DNA of 64,000 nucleotides from Sulfurimonas sp. GTDB taxonomy: Bacteria > Campylobacterota > Campylobacteria > Campylobacterales > Sulfurimonadaceae. Below the pieces are notes generated by a model that did not search any database, was not told where the DNA came from, and saw only the letters and a program-made list of their open reading frames with translations. A program made the position numbers and the translations under genes. Positions 48,218-57,373 of this stretch are shown piece by piece (position 1 is the first letter of the stretch; each line of letters begins with the position of its first letter). The DNA lies in assembly GCF_028694605.1 (NCBI RefSeq), contig NZ_JAQVKP010000001.1, forward strand, positions 248,001 through 312,000, written 5' to 3'.

Positions 48218-49770
48218 ATATTTTCTCCTTGGCAAAGCAAAAGCAGCTCTTTGGCAAATCCTTTTGCCTCTTCTGTAATCCTCTCGCCGCTGATGATTCT
48301 TGCTACCTCTTGCGAGCGTTCATCAAAATTTAACTCTTTTACGTAGGAAGTCCCCTCTTTTTTATATACTAAAAAGTGCTGGTTACCCATAGATGTGAGT
48401 TGTGGCTGGTGAGAGATAACAAATATCTGAAAATGCTTTGAGAGACCCCTTAGCACTTTTGCAACACTCATCGACTCTTCACCGCTTAGGTTTGCATCTA
48501 TCTCATCAAGCATCAACACACCGCCCTCTTTGTTCATACACTCTGATTTGAGTGCTAAAACCCCAAGACGAAGTCTGTTAAACTCTCCCGTGCTTATCTT
48601 TTGCAAATCCGTACCATGAAGCTTAAGTGCTATCTCATCTTTTCCAAAAATATCAAGCTCTTTTTGGATTATTTCAACTTTGGCATCACGAAGGTAGAGT
48701 TCGTTGAGATATCGGTTCAAATCACGCTCAAACAGACCTATCTCTGCATGGCGCAGTTGTGTCAGCTTTTGCGAAAGCTCTTTGACTTTTTTTGCCAAAG
48801 ATGCCTCTTGCTGCTCCAAATCCCCTTTTGTCATCTCTATATTTTCGTACTTTTCAAGCTCTTGAATCTTTTGCTCTTTATATCTAATCGCGTCTTCTAT
48901 GCTGCCGTATCTTCTTTTTAGTTCACTAAGTACCTCAAGACGGTTTAAAACCTCTTCAACATTTACATCTTCTAACATCTCAAAGCGTTCTTGCGCACTC
49001 TCCATTACCGCTCTTAACTCGTTCATCGTATCGTTAAAAGATGAACTATCCACACCAAGCAACTCAAGTGTACCGACAACACTGTGTTCATACTCAAAAA
49101 TAGTATTTGCCCGTGTTATGCTCTCTAAAACTTTCTCTTTTTTGGAGAGCTCTTTTTTTATCTCCAAAAGCTCTTCATCTTCCGATACTTTTGGATTGAC
49201 CTCGCTGATTTTTTGAATTTCAAAAGCTGCAAACTCTTTAAGCTCCGTAACTCTTTTTTGCTCTTCCTCTATGATGAAGAGCGCTTTTTTAACTCTTTTA
49301 TGCTCTAAGAAAAAATCTTTATAGTCACTCTTAAGTTTTTCTATCTCAGGAGAGTGTTTTTGGATTCTGCTATCTAAAATCAGAAGCAGGTTTTCATTTT
49401 CAAAATCACTAAAATCTCTTAGTGAGAGGTGTTTTAAGTAGTTTGACGCAAGCAGGCTTAAGCTTTTTTTAGAGATATTTTGGTTGTTTATAAAGTATCT
49501 TGATTTCTCTTTTTTTAGGTGCTTAAAGATATAAACATCATCCTCTTCTATGCCGTACTCTTGTGCATCCAGCTCCCATGCGACGCTTGCCTCACACAAA
49601 GCGGCTTCACATGATGCCAAGCCAAAAGATGAGAGGATGGAGTGCATCAAAATCGACTTTCCGCTTCCGCTAGGTCCTGTGAAAACGATAAGCCCATTTT
49701 TCGGCTCTATCGCAACTTCTTTAAAACTAAGATACTCTTTGAGGTAAAATCTCTCTATCACTCGCCCCAC
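48214..49770 (-). CDS. recN: DNA repair protein RecN
   Basis: SMC-like ATPase for double-strand-break repair. 518 residues, slightly short for the family as in this phylum. Walker A FTGPSGSGKSILMHS (about 31-45), two coiled-coil arms, then signature and Walker B in ISTGEFNRLRLGVLAL and GGVLMLDEIDANLSGEES. Overlaps nadK by 13 bases. Confidence 0.93.
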   Translation of the reverse strand: MGRVIERFYLKEYLSFKEVAIEPKNGLIVFTGPSGSGKSILMHSILSSFGLASCEAALCEASVAWELDAQEYGIEEDDVYIFKHLKKEKSRYFINNQNISKKSLSLLASNYLKHLSLRDFSDFENENLLLILDSRIQKHSPEIEKLKSDYKDFFLEHKRVKKALFIIEEEQKRVTELKEFAAFEIQKISEVNPKVSEDEELLEIKKELSKKEKVLESITRANTIFEYEHSVVGTLELLGVDSSSFNDTMNELRAVMESAQERFEMLEDVNVEEVLNRLEVLSELKRRYGSIEDAIRYKEQKIQELEKYENIEMTKGDLEQQEASLAKKVKELSQKLTQLRHAEIGLFERDLNRYLNELYLRDAKVEIIQKELDIFGKDEIALKLHGTDLQKISTGEFNRLRLGVLALKSECMNKEGGVLMLDEIDANLSGEESMSVAKVLRGLSKHFQIFVISHQPQLTSMGNQHFLVYKKEGTSYVKELNFDERSQEVARIISGERITEEAKGFAKELLLLCQGENI

Positions 49771-50612
49771 CTTAACTTCTCTTTTAAAACATCAAAATAG
49801 TTATACTCTTCTCTGTGAATCAACTTGATAGTTTTTGCTGCGAGCTTTATATAAACACTCTCTCCAAGCCCAAGTTCATGGACATCCTGTCCGTCTATGA
49901 TTATCAAAGCTCTCTCTTCCGAGGTCTTCATTTCTATGGTAAATCGCCCCGGAAGTACAACAGGTCTTTGTGTCAAAGAGTGAGGGCAGATAGGTGTTAG
50001 GGCAAAAACATTGCTCATAGGAAAAAGAACGGGTCCGCCTGCCGAGAGGTTGTATGCGGTTGAGCCGGTGGGAGTGGAGACGACAACACCATCTCCATAG
50101 TAGGTGTTAAAAGAGCGCCCATCAACAAGCGCTTCAACATGTATCATATTGGAGACACGCGTGCGTGTCAAAACAACATCGTTAAAAGCGTATATTTTGA
50201 ACTCTTGTCCATTTTTTATTACGGTAGCTTCTAAAACAGCCCTTTCATCCACTCTATATCTGTTTTGCGTAATTTTTTTTACAAAAGAGTCAAGTTCATC
50301 AAGTGACAAATCAGTCAAAAAACCGAGATTTCCCGCATGAATGCCGAGAATCGGGATATCATGGTCAAAAGATCTTCTTACGGTAGATATAAGCGTACCA
50401 TCACCCCCGAAACTTACCAAAAAATCAGCTTCTTTACAGATTGTTTCAAAGTCATGCCCGACAAACCCTATCATAGCCGCACTTGCGCCCTCAAGCAAAA
50501 CCTCAATGGTATATTTTTTAAAGATAGTTTCCAGTTTCTCATAACCATCTCTGAGTTCAGGCGTAGATGGTCTTAAAACAACACCGACTTTTTTAATTGT
50601 TCGATTTTTCAA
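49758..50612 (-). CDS. nadK: NAD kinase
   Basis: Phosphorylates NAD to NADP. 284 residues; the GGDGT motif is in LVSFGGDGTLISTVRR, and the NAD-binding TPTGSTAYNLSAGGP follows. First gene of the minus-strand run; diverges from aspS. Confidence 0.96.
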   Translation of the reverse strand: MKNRTIKKVGVVLRPSTPELRDGYEKLETIFKKYTIEVLLEGASAAMIGFVGHDFETICKEADFLVSFGGDGTLISTVRRSFDHDIPILGIHAGNLGFLTDLSLDELDSFVKKITQNRYRVDERAVLEATVIKNGQEFKIYAFNDVVLTRTRVSNMIHVEALVDGRSFNTYYGDGVVVSTPTGSTAYNLSAGGPVLFPMSNVFALTPICPHSLTQRPVVLPGRFTIEMKTSEERALIIIDGQDVHELGLGESVYIKLAAKTIKLIHREEYNYFDVLKEKLRWGE

Positions 50613-50698
50613 ATATTAAGTCCTTAAGTTTTTTGAACTTTTTTGTAAATTATACATAAAAATAGGCACTGTTTTAAATGGGCTAAGAGAAGTTTAGA

Positions 50699-50704
50699 TA
50701 TAAT
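50699..50704 (+). promoter_or_regulatory. -10 box for aspS
   Basis: Perfect TATAAT, 31 bases before the aspS ATG. Confidence 0.55.
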
Positions 50705-50734
50705 CCGCAAAAATTATTTTAGGATTCACTATTC

Positions 50735-52477
50735 ATGAGAACTCATTATTGTACAGATTTAAGTGAAGCGGATGTAGGCAAAAGCGTTGTTTTGGCAGGT
50801 TGGGCAAATAGCTATCGTGACCATGGAGGAATCGTTTTTATAGATTTACGAGACAAAAGCGGTCTGATTCAGCTTACATGTGACCCGGAAGACAGCGCAT
50901 CTTCTCACAAAACAGCGAGCATGGTTCGTGATGAGTTTGTTCTTGTGGCAAAGGGCAAAGTTCGTCTTCGCGGTGAAGGCTTGACAAATCCTCGTCTAAA
51001 AACAGGTGCGATTGAAATCGTTGTGGATGAACTAACCATAGAAAACAAGTCAGCGGCAGTTCCTTTTGTCATCGGCGATAAAAATGTCGGTGAAGAGACA
51101 AGACTTAAGTATCGTTACTTAGAACTTAGAGACCCGTCCATGTATGAGACTTTCCGTCTTCGCTCTAAAGCGGCAATTGCGGCTAGAAACATCTTGGATG
51201 AAAACGGCTTTTTGGAAGTTGAAACTCCGATTTTAACAAAATCAACTCCGGAGGGCGCTAGAGACTATCTAGTGCCTTCACGTGTGCACAACGGCGAATT
51301 TTACGCACTTCCGCAATCTCCGCAGCTTTTCAAACAGCTTTTGATGGTCGGCGGATTTGACAGATACTTCCAGATAGCGAAATGTTTTAGAGATGAAGAT
51401 TTAAGAGCAGATCGCCAACCTGAGTTTACCCAGATAGATGTCGAGATGAGCTTTTGCGACCAAGAAGATGTTATGCTCATTGCAGAAAAACTCCTTGTTG
51501 CGATGTTTGGCGCATGCGGTGTTGAAATCAAACCGCCGTTTAACCGTATAGCTTACAGAGATGCTATGGAGTGGTACGGCTCAGACAAACCGGACTTAAG
51601 ATATGGTCTTAAAATGGTAGATGTTATAGATATATTTGAGAGATGCGACAATGAAATATTTACAAATATCGCAAAACAACCGCACAAAAACCGCATAAAA
51701 GCTCTAAAAGTTCCGGGAGCTGATTTGGTTTTTTCTAAAAGAGAGATGAAAACTTTTGAAGATTTTGTAAGACAGTTTGGTGCACAGGGACTTGGGTACT
51801 TCCAGATGAAAGAAGACGGTTTAAAAGGTCCGCTTATCAAGTTTTTTACGGATGCGGATATTGCGCTTCTTGTGGAGAGGCTCGGTATGGAAGTCGGTGA
51901 TGTCGTATTCTTCGGTGCGGGAGATAAAAAGACGGTTTGGGACTACATGGGTCGTCTTAGAATCTTTATAGCAGAACATGAGAAGATGAATCTTGTTGAC
52001 AAAGATGCCTATGAGTTTGTTTGGGTTGTTGACTTCCCTATGTTTGAAGTTGAAGACGGAAGAGTTAAAGCACTTCACCACCCTTTTACACAGCCAAAAG
52101 ATACAGATAAAGACGATGTTGAGGAGATAGATTCTATCGCTTATGACATTGTTTTAAACGGTACAGAGCTTGGCGGTGGAAGTATCCGTATTCATAAAGA
52201 GGAGATGCAAGAGGAGATTTTCAAACTTCTCGGTATCGGCGAAGAGGAAGCAAAAGAGAAGTTCGGATTCTTACTTGACGCTCTTAAGTTTGGTGCACCT
52301 CCGCACGGCGGTTTTGCTATTGGGTTTGATAGACTTATGATGCTAATCTCTAAAAAATCAAGCATTCGTGATGTTATAGCATTCCCTAAAACGCAAAAAG
52401 CTTCTTGTATCTTGACAAAAGCACCGAGTGAAGTAGATGCTACTCAGCTTAGAGATTTACATATAAAAATAAGATAG
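50735..52477 (+). CDS. aspS: aspartate-tRNA ligase
   Basis: Class II synthetase, bacterial type with GAD insertion, 580 residues. OB-fold anticodon domain (1-110), motif 2 [20 protein letters not shown], motif 3 [12 protein letters not shown]. In organisms without AsnRS such enzymes also charge tRNA-Asn for GatCAB; this cannot be told here. adk follows after 1 base. Confidence 0.97.
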   Translation: MRTHYCTDLSEADVGKSVVLAGWANSYRDHGGIVFIDLRDKSGLIQLTCDPEDSASSHKTASMVRDEFVLVAKGKVRLRGEGLTNPRLKTGAIEIVVDELTIENKSAAVPFVIGDKNVGEETRLKYRYLELRDPSMYETFRLRSKAAIAARNILDENGFLEVETPILTKSTPEGARDYLVPSRVHNGEFYALPQSPQLFKQLLMVGGFDRYFQIAKCFRDEDLRADRQPEFTQIDVEMSFCDQEDVMLIAEKLLVAMFGACGVEIKPPFNRIAYRDAMEWYGSDKPDLRYGLKMVDVIDIFERCDNEIFTNIAKQPHKNRIKALKVPGADLVFSKREMKTFEDFVRQFGAQGLGYFQMKEDGLKGPLIKFFTDADIALLVERLGMEVGDVVFFGAGDKKTVWDYMGRLRIFIAEHEKMNLVDKDAYEFVWVVDFPMFEVEDGRVKALHHPFTQPKDTDKDDVEEIDSIAYDIVLNGTELGGGSIRIHKEEMQEEIFKLLGIGEEEAKEKFGFLLDALKFGAPPHGGFAIGFDRLMMLISKKSSIRDVIAFPKTQKASCILTKAPSEVDATQLRDLHIKIR

Positions 52478-52478
52478 T

Positions 52479-53044
52479 ATGAAAAAGCTATTTTTAATCA
52501 TCGGAGCACCCGGCTCCGGTAAGACAACAGATGCGGAGTTAATCGCCAAGCAAAACAGCGGAGTAACACATTACTCTACGGGCGATATGCTAAGAGCAGA
52601 AGTTGCAAGCGGCTCTACCCTTGGAACCGAAATAGAGAGCTATATCTCTAAAGGTCTTATCGTTCCCATAAAAATAGCCATAGAAACCATAGTAAACGCC
52701 ATCAAAAATGCCCCTACTCCCGTTATTATTATAGATGGATACCCTAGAAGCATGGAGCAGCTCGGTGCGTTAGATGACTACCTCGCAGCAGACTTATCAC
52801 TAGAACTTTGCAGTGTTATAGAGGTGTATGTAAGTGAAGATACCGCAAAAGAGAGAGTTTTAGGACGCTCTCGCGGCGAGGATGACAAGGTAGAGGTTTT
52901 TAACAACCGCATGAAAGTTTACACAGAGCCTCTTGATGCTATCAAAACATTTTATAGCGGTAAAAATCTTTTACATACGATAGATGGTGAGCGAACTATA
53001 GAAGAGATAGTTTTGGAGATGGAAAATTTTATAAAGTCAAAAAT

Positions 53045-53048
<4 letters not shown>
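52479..53048 (+). CDS. adk: adenylate kinase, short epsilon type
   Basis: 189 residues. P-loop [35 protein letters not shown] and a short lid ([21 protein letters not shown]). This short form is the usual Adk of Campylobacterota. Directly after aspS. Its stop codon lies in the palindrome shared with the convergent second adk. Confidence 0.92.
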
Positions 53049-53721
<673 letters not shown>

Positions 53722-53778
53722 CTATCCTAGCTCTTTTTTTTGGTATTATATGGAAACAGAGGTTAAAATCAGCTATTT

Positions 53779-54069
53779 TTACTCTTCATCTTCAAATCCA
53801 AAATCATCATCGTCTCCGCCGTTTTGAGCCTCTAAGATATCGTCAATCAGCTCTTTACACTCATCTTCTTCAATATCACCGCTTGCTATATCATCAAGAA
53901 CATCTTGCAAATCTGCCTTAAACTCTCTAAGCTCCTCTATCTCTTCTTTTGCTTCTTCGCTTGCATCTTTGTTATCTGCTATCTCTTGAAAAATCTCATC
54001 CAATCTCTCGTCAATATCAGGAATAACACTTTTTGTAATCAACTCTTCTAACTGCTGTGCGTACGACAT
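53779..54069 (-). CDS. small acidic helical protein, 96 aa
   Basis: Not recognised. Strongly acidic with predicted coiled coil (about 10-70; EEAKEEIEELREFKADLQ) and a tail of Asp/Glu (GGDDDDFGFEDEE). No Cys, no membrane segment. Upstream of the long adk on the same strand, 60 bases apart. TATACT on the minus strand 22 bases before the ATG overlaps the promoter of the divergent gene. Confidence 0.65.
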   Translation of the reverse strand: MSYAQQLEELITKSVIPDIDERLDEIFQEIADNKDASEEAKEEIEELREFKADLQDVLDDIASGDIEEDECKELIDDILEAQNGGDDDDFGFEDEE

Positions 54070-54090
54070 CTTGTATCCTTAAATGTTTTC

Positions 54091-54098
54091 AGTATAAT
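54091..54098. promoter_or_regulatory. overlapping divergent -10 boxes
   Basis: Plus strand TATAAT (54093-54098) points to the MoaB-domain gene; minus strand TATACT (54091-54096) to the acidic protein gene. One 8-base stretch thus serves as -10 on both strands, so the two promoters should exclude each other. Confidence 0.45.
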
Positions 54099-54129
54099 AC
54101 TTAAAAAAGATAAAGCGGTGGATTAAAAA

Positions 54130-54861
54130 ATGAACTTTTATGCGTGCATTATAGGAAGTGAAATACTCAACGGTCGCAGGATTGACAAACATTTTGAATT
54201 TTTAAAAAATGAGCTTCAAAAATATGGACATGAGCTTTTTGCCTCATTTGTTATAAAAGATGATGAAAACTTAATCCGAAAAACATATAACTTTATCAAA
54301 GATGATGCAGATGGTGTAATGTTCTCTTTTGGCGGTATCGGAGCAACTCCTGATGATTTGACAAGAGCTGTTGCGGCGGAGGTTTTTACTGCCAAAGAGC
54401 TTCAGAGACATAAAAAATTTGAACAAGATATCTTAGAACGATTTGGAAAAGATGCTTATCCGCACAGGATTTATATGGCAGATTTACCGCAAAATGCAGA
54501 GCTTCTTTTTAATCCCATTAACAATATGTCCGGTTTTTCACTACAGGACAGATATTTTTTTACCCCCGGCTTTCCGGAGATGTCACACCCGATGCTTAGG
54601 GCTGTTATAGAGAAGTTTTTTAGTAAAAGTGTCAAAAAACACAGGCTTACGCTTTTTGCAAAAACGAGCGAAAATACACTAATAGATATTATGCAAGAAG
54701 TTCCAAAAGATATAGAACTCTCCTCTTTGCCGATGTTGCGAGATAAAAAAGCATCTGTTGAAATATCGCTCTGCTCTACAGATAAGATTTATGTGGAAAA
54801 ATACTTTCATCTTTTTGAGGATTTTTTGAAAAAACAAAACATAGAGTATGAATTAATCTAG
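54130..54861 (+). CDS. CinA-type MoaB/Mog-domain protein
   Basis: 243 residues covering only the N-terminal molybdopterin-binding domain of CinA (IGSEILNGRRIDKHFEFL; SFGGIGATPDDLTRAVA; PGFPEMSHP). The C-terminal amidohydrolase domain of full CinA is absent. Such short forms are common; the activity is unknown, possibly NMN or ADP-ribose related. Followed by pgsA. Confidence 0.85.
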   Translation: MNFYACIIGSEILNGRRIDKHFEFLKNELQKYGHELFASFVIKDDENLIRKTYNFIKDDADGVMFSFGGIGATPDDLTRAVAAEVFTAKELQRHKKFEQDILERFGKDAYPHRIYMADLPQNAELLFNPINNMSGFSLQDRYFFTPGFPEMSHPMLRAVIEKFFSKSVKKHRLTLFAKTSENTLIDIMQEVPKDIELSSLPMLRDKKASVEISLCSTDKIYVEKYFHLFEDFLKKQNIEYELI

Positions 54862-54927
54862 TGTTTTCTTGCGTAATATGGGATTAAGAGCCAAAAGGTT
54901 AAAATACGCGAAAAAAGAAGGCTCTTT

Positions 54928-55482
54928 TTGCTAAATCTTCCAAATACACTAGCGTTTTTGCGCATCCTTTTAGCACCTATTATGTTTTGGGTCATTTTAA
55001 ATCCGGACTATTTTACACAGAACGGCTATCATGTTTCATGGAACTACTATTTTGCGGCTTTAATTTTCGTTCTTGCAAGCGTTACGGACTTTTTTGACGG
55101 CTATATCGCAAGAGAGTGGAATCAGATGACTATGCTTGGAGCCATTATAGACCCGCTTGCGGACAAGATGCTTACCATCGCCGCATTTTTGGGACTAATG
55201 ATGGTCGGCGAGGCGAGTGCGTGGGCTATCTATATAATCATCATCCGTGAGCTTTTTATCACTGGTATTCGTACCGTTGCGGTGAGTGAGGGGCTGGACG
55301 TCAAGGCTTCATGGAGCGGCAAGGTCAAAACGGTTGTGCAGATGTTTGCTATCGGTTTTTTACTGATGCACTGGCAATTTGCACAGGAGCTTTTATGGCT
55401 TGCGGTTGCACTCACACTCTATTCTGGCTTTGAGTATCTTTGGGGATTTAGGGCTGCACTTTTGGGAGTTAAAAAAGCATGA
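54928..55482 (+). CDS. pgsA: CDP-diacylglycerol-glycerol-3-phosphate 3-phosphatidyltransferase
   Basis: Makes phosphatidylglycerol phosphate. 184 residues, four to five membrane helices; CDP-alcohol signature D-G-x2-A-R-x8-G-x3-D-x3-D seen in DFFDGYIAREWNQMTML and AIIDPLADKM. TTG start with AAGAAGG 7 bases upstream. 4-base overlap with rseP. Confidence 0.95.
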   Translation: MLNLPNTLAFLRILLAPIMFWVILNPDYFTQNGYHVSWNYYFAALIFVLASVTDFFDGYIAREWNQMTMLGAIIDPLADKMLTIAAFLGLMMVGEASAWAIYIIIIRELFITGIRTVAVSEGLDVKASWSGKVKTVVQMFAIGFLLMHWQFAQELLWLAVALTLYSGFEYLWGFRAALLGVKKA

Positions 55483-56531
55483 GTTTTTTAGTATCGCTTC
55501 TAGTTCTCTCGGCACTTATCTTTTTTCATGAGCTTGGACACTACCTTGCAGCCCGCAGAATGGGTGTAAAGGTAGAGGTTTTTAGCATTGGTTTTGGCGC
55601 AAAAGTTGCCTCTTTTCATAAGTGGGGCAACGAGTGGAGGCTTGCACTCATCCCGCTTGGCGGCTATGTCAAGATGAAGGGACAAGATGACAGCGACCCG
55701 ACAAAAAAAAGCTATGACGCCGACAGCTACAATGTCAAAACACCGTTGCAAAAGATGTTTATCCTCTTTGCGGGACCGCTTGCAAATTTTGTTTTAGCTT
55801 TTATTCTCTATCTTTTTATCGCTCTTGGCGGACCAAATATCCTCTCTCCGGTTATCGGTCAGATAGTCAAAGACTCTCCAGCATTTGTGGCAGGAATTGA
55901 GACAAACGACACCATCCGCTCTATCAACGGCACGGCTATAACAAAATGGGAAGAGATGGCAGAGATTATTGAACATGCAGATGGAGTACTTAGCTTTGAG
56001 GTTGAGAGAGCCGGTTACATACACTTTATAGCCGTTACGCCAAAAATCACCCAGACAACAAATATGTTTAATGAAGTTATCGAGAAAAAGATGATAGGCA
56101 TAGGAAGTGCGGGAGTAACGCACAAGCTCTCGCTCGGTCTTGAAGAGACGTTCTCTTACGCAACAAATCAAACCATCCACGCTTCCACTCTTATATTTAC
56201 GGGGCTTAAAAAACTACTCTTTGGCGAAGTGCCGGCAAATGAGCTTGGCGGCGTTATCTCCATCGTCAAACTTACATCAGATGCGACAGATGCAGGATGG
56301 ATGAGTGTACTCTTTTTTGCCGCACTTATCTCTGTAAACCTCGGAGTCCTCAACCTTCTCCCCATCCCCGCACTTGACGGCGGACACATTATGTTTAACC
56401 TCTATGAATTTCTATTTAGACGAGAGGTAAATGAGGAGATTATGCTAAAACTCACCATTGCAGGATGGGTTATACTCATAGGGCTTATGGGGCTTGGGCT
56501 TTATAACGATATCAACAGACTTATAGGATAA
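55479..56531 (+). CDS. rseP: site-2 membrane metalloprotease RseP-like
   Basis: 350 residues. Zinc motif H17-E-L-G-H21 in the first helix, one PDZ domain (about 115-195), and the third ligand motif NLLPIPALDGGH near residue 295. Intramembrane cleavage of anti-sigma factors or signal peptides; substrate not evident as no rseA homologue is near. Confidence 0.93.
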   Translation: MSFLVSLLVLSALIFFHELGHYLAARRMGVKVEVFSIGFGAKVASFHKWGNEWRLALIPLGGYVKMKGQDDSDPTKKSYDADSYNVKTPLQKMFILFAGPLANFVLAFILYLFIALGGPNILSPVIGQIVKDSPAFVAGIETNDTIRSINGTAITKWEEMAEIIEHADGVLSFEVERAGYIHFIAVTPKITQTTNMFNEVIEKKMIGIGSAGVTHKLSLGLEETFSYATNQTIHASTLIFTGLKKLLFGEVPANELGGVISIVKLTSDATDAGWMSVLFFAALISVNLGVLNLLPIPALDGGHIMFNLYEFLFRREVNEEIMLKLTIAGWVILIGLMGLGLYNDINRLIG

Positions 56532-56534
56532 AAA

Positions 56535-57209
56535 ATGAACAAAGAAGAGTATAAGCTTTATATAGATGATGTGATTAGAAGAGTTGAGTTTGCCAGAATG
56601 CGCTTTGATGAGAAGCATATAGTCAAGATTGTAGCTATCAGCAAATACTCCACCGCAGATGAGATAAAAGCACTCTATGAGATAGGTCAAAGGGCGTTTG
56701 GAGAGAACAAAGTACAAGATTTGAGAGCAAAAAGCAGCGAGCTTGAAGAGCTGCCGCTTGAGTGGCACTTTGTGGGAAATCTGCAAAAAAACAAAATCAA
56801 CAACCTGCTTGACATAAACCCTGCTCTTTTTCAGGGGCTTGATTCGCTGGAACTAGCACTTGAGCTTCAAAAAAAGCTAGAAGCAAGAGAGATAACACTT
56901 GATGCACTGCTACAGATAAACTCTGCAAAAGAGGAGTCCAAACACGGCGTGATGCCTGAAGATGCCATTGCAATCTACAATCAGATAAAAGCAGAATGCC
57001 CAAATATCCGTCTAAAGGGCGTTATGAGTATCGGTGCGCATACAGATGATAAAGCGGTGATAAAAAATAGTTTTGAGACTACATATAACATCTACAAACA
57101 GTTAGAAGGTGCAACCATCTGTTCTATGGGTATGAGCGGGGATTTTGAACTCGCCATCGAATGTGGTTCCAACATGGTACGCCTCGGCTCTATAATGTTT
57201 AACAAATAG
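56535..57209 (+). CDS. YggS-family pyridoxal-phosphate homeostasis protein
   Basis: 224 residues of the PLPBP family. PLP lysine in IVAISKYS near residue 36, GENKVQDL, WHFVGNLQKNK and the C-terminal SMGMSGDFELAIECGSNMVR. Binds PLP, no catalytic reaction known. Gap of 3 bases after rseP. Confidence 0.93.
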   Translation: MNKEEYKLYIDDVIRRVEFARMRFDEKHIVKIVAISKYSTADEIKALYEIGQRAFGENKVQDLRAKSSELEELPLEWHFVGNLQKNKINNLLDINPALFQGLDSLELALELQKKLEAREITLDALLQINSAKEESKHGVMPEDAIAIYNQIKAECPNIRLKGVMSIGAHTDDKAVIKNSFETTYNIYKQLEGATICSMGMSGDFELAIECGSNMVRLGSIMFNK

Positions 57210-57245
57210 ACTTCTTGTATAACCTCTAATTCGAAAATATAATAA

Positions 57246-57305
57246 CGTTCGCCCTGAGTCTCTCAAAGGGTGTTTTGTTTATGGTTCGACAAGCTCACCA
57301 CGAAC
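57246..57305. repeat. REP-like inverted repeat
   Basis: Arm one (57246-57272, CGTTCGCCCTGAG...) and arm two (57283-57305, GGTTCGACAAGCTCACCACG...) are diverged inverted copies of the GTTCG-nnn-TGAG-n-TTGTCGAA type of extragenic palindrome found widely in bacteria. Lies between the convergent YggS gene and uvrA, the usual setting of REP elements. The rest of the gap 57210-57373 shows nothing more. Confidence 0.65.
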
Positions 57306-57373
57306 AAAAAACTGAGTTATGCAAGAAAAAATAGTTTGTGTACGTGCCCTACCAGACACGCTACCTTTGTTTT

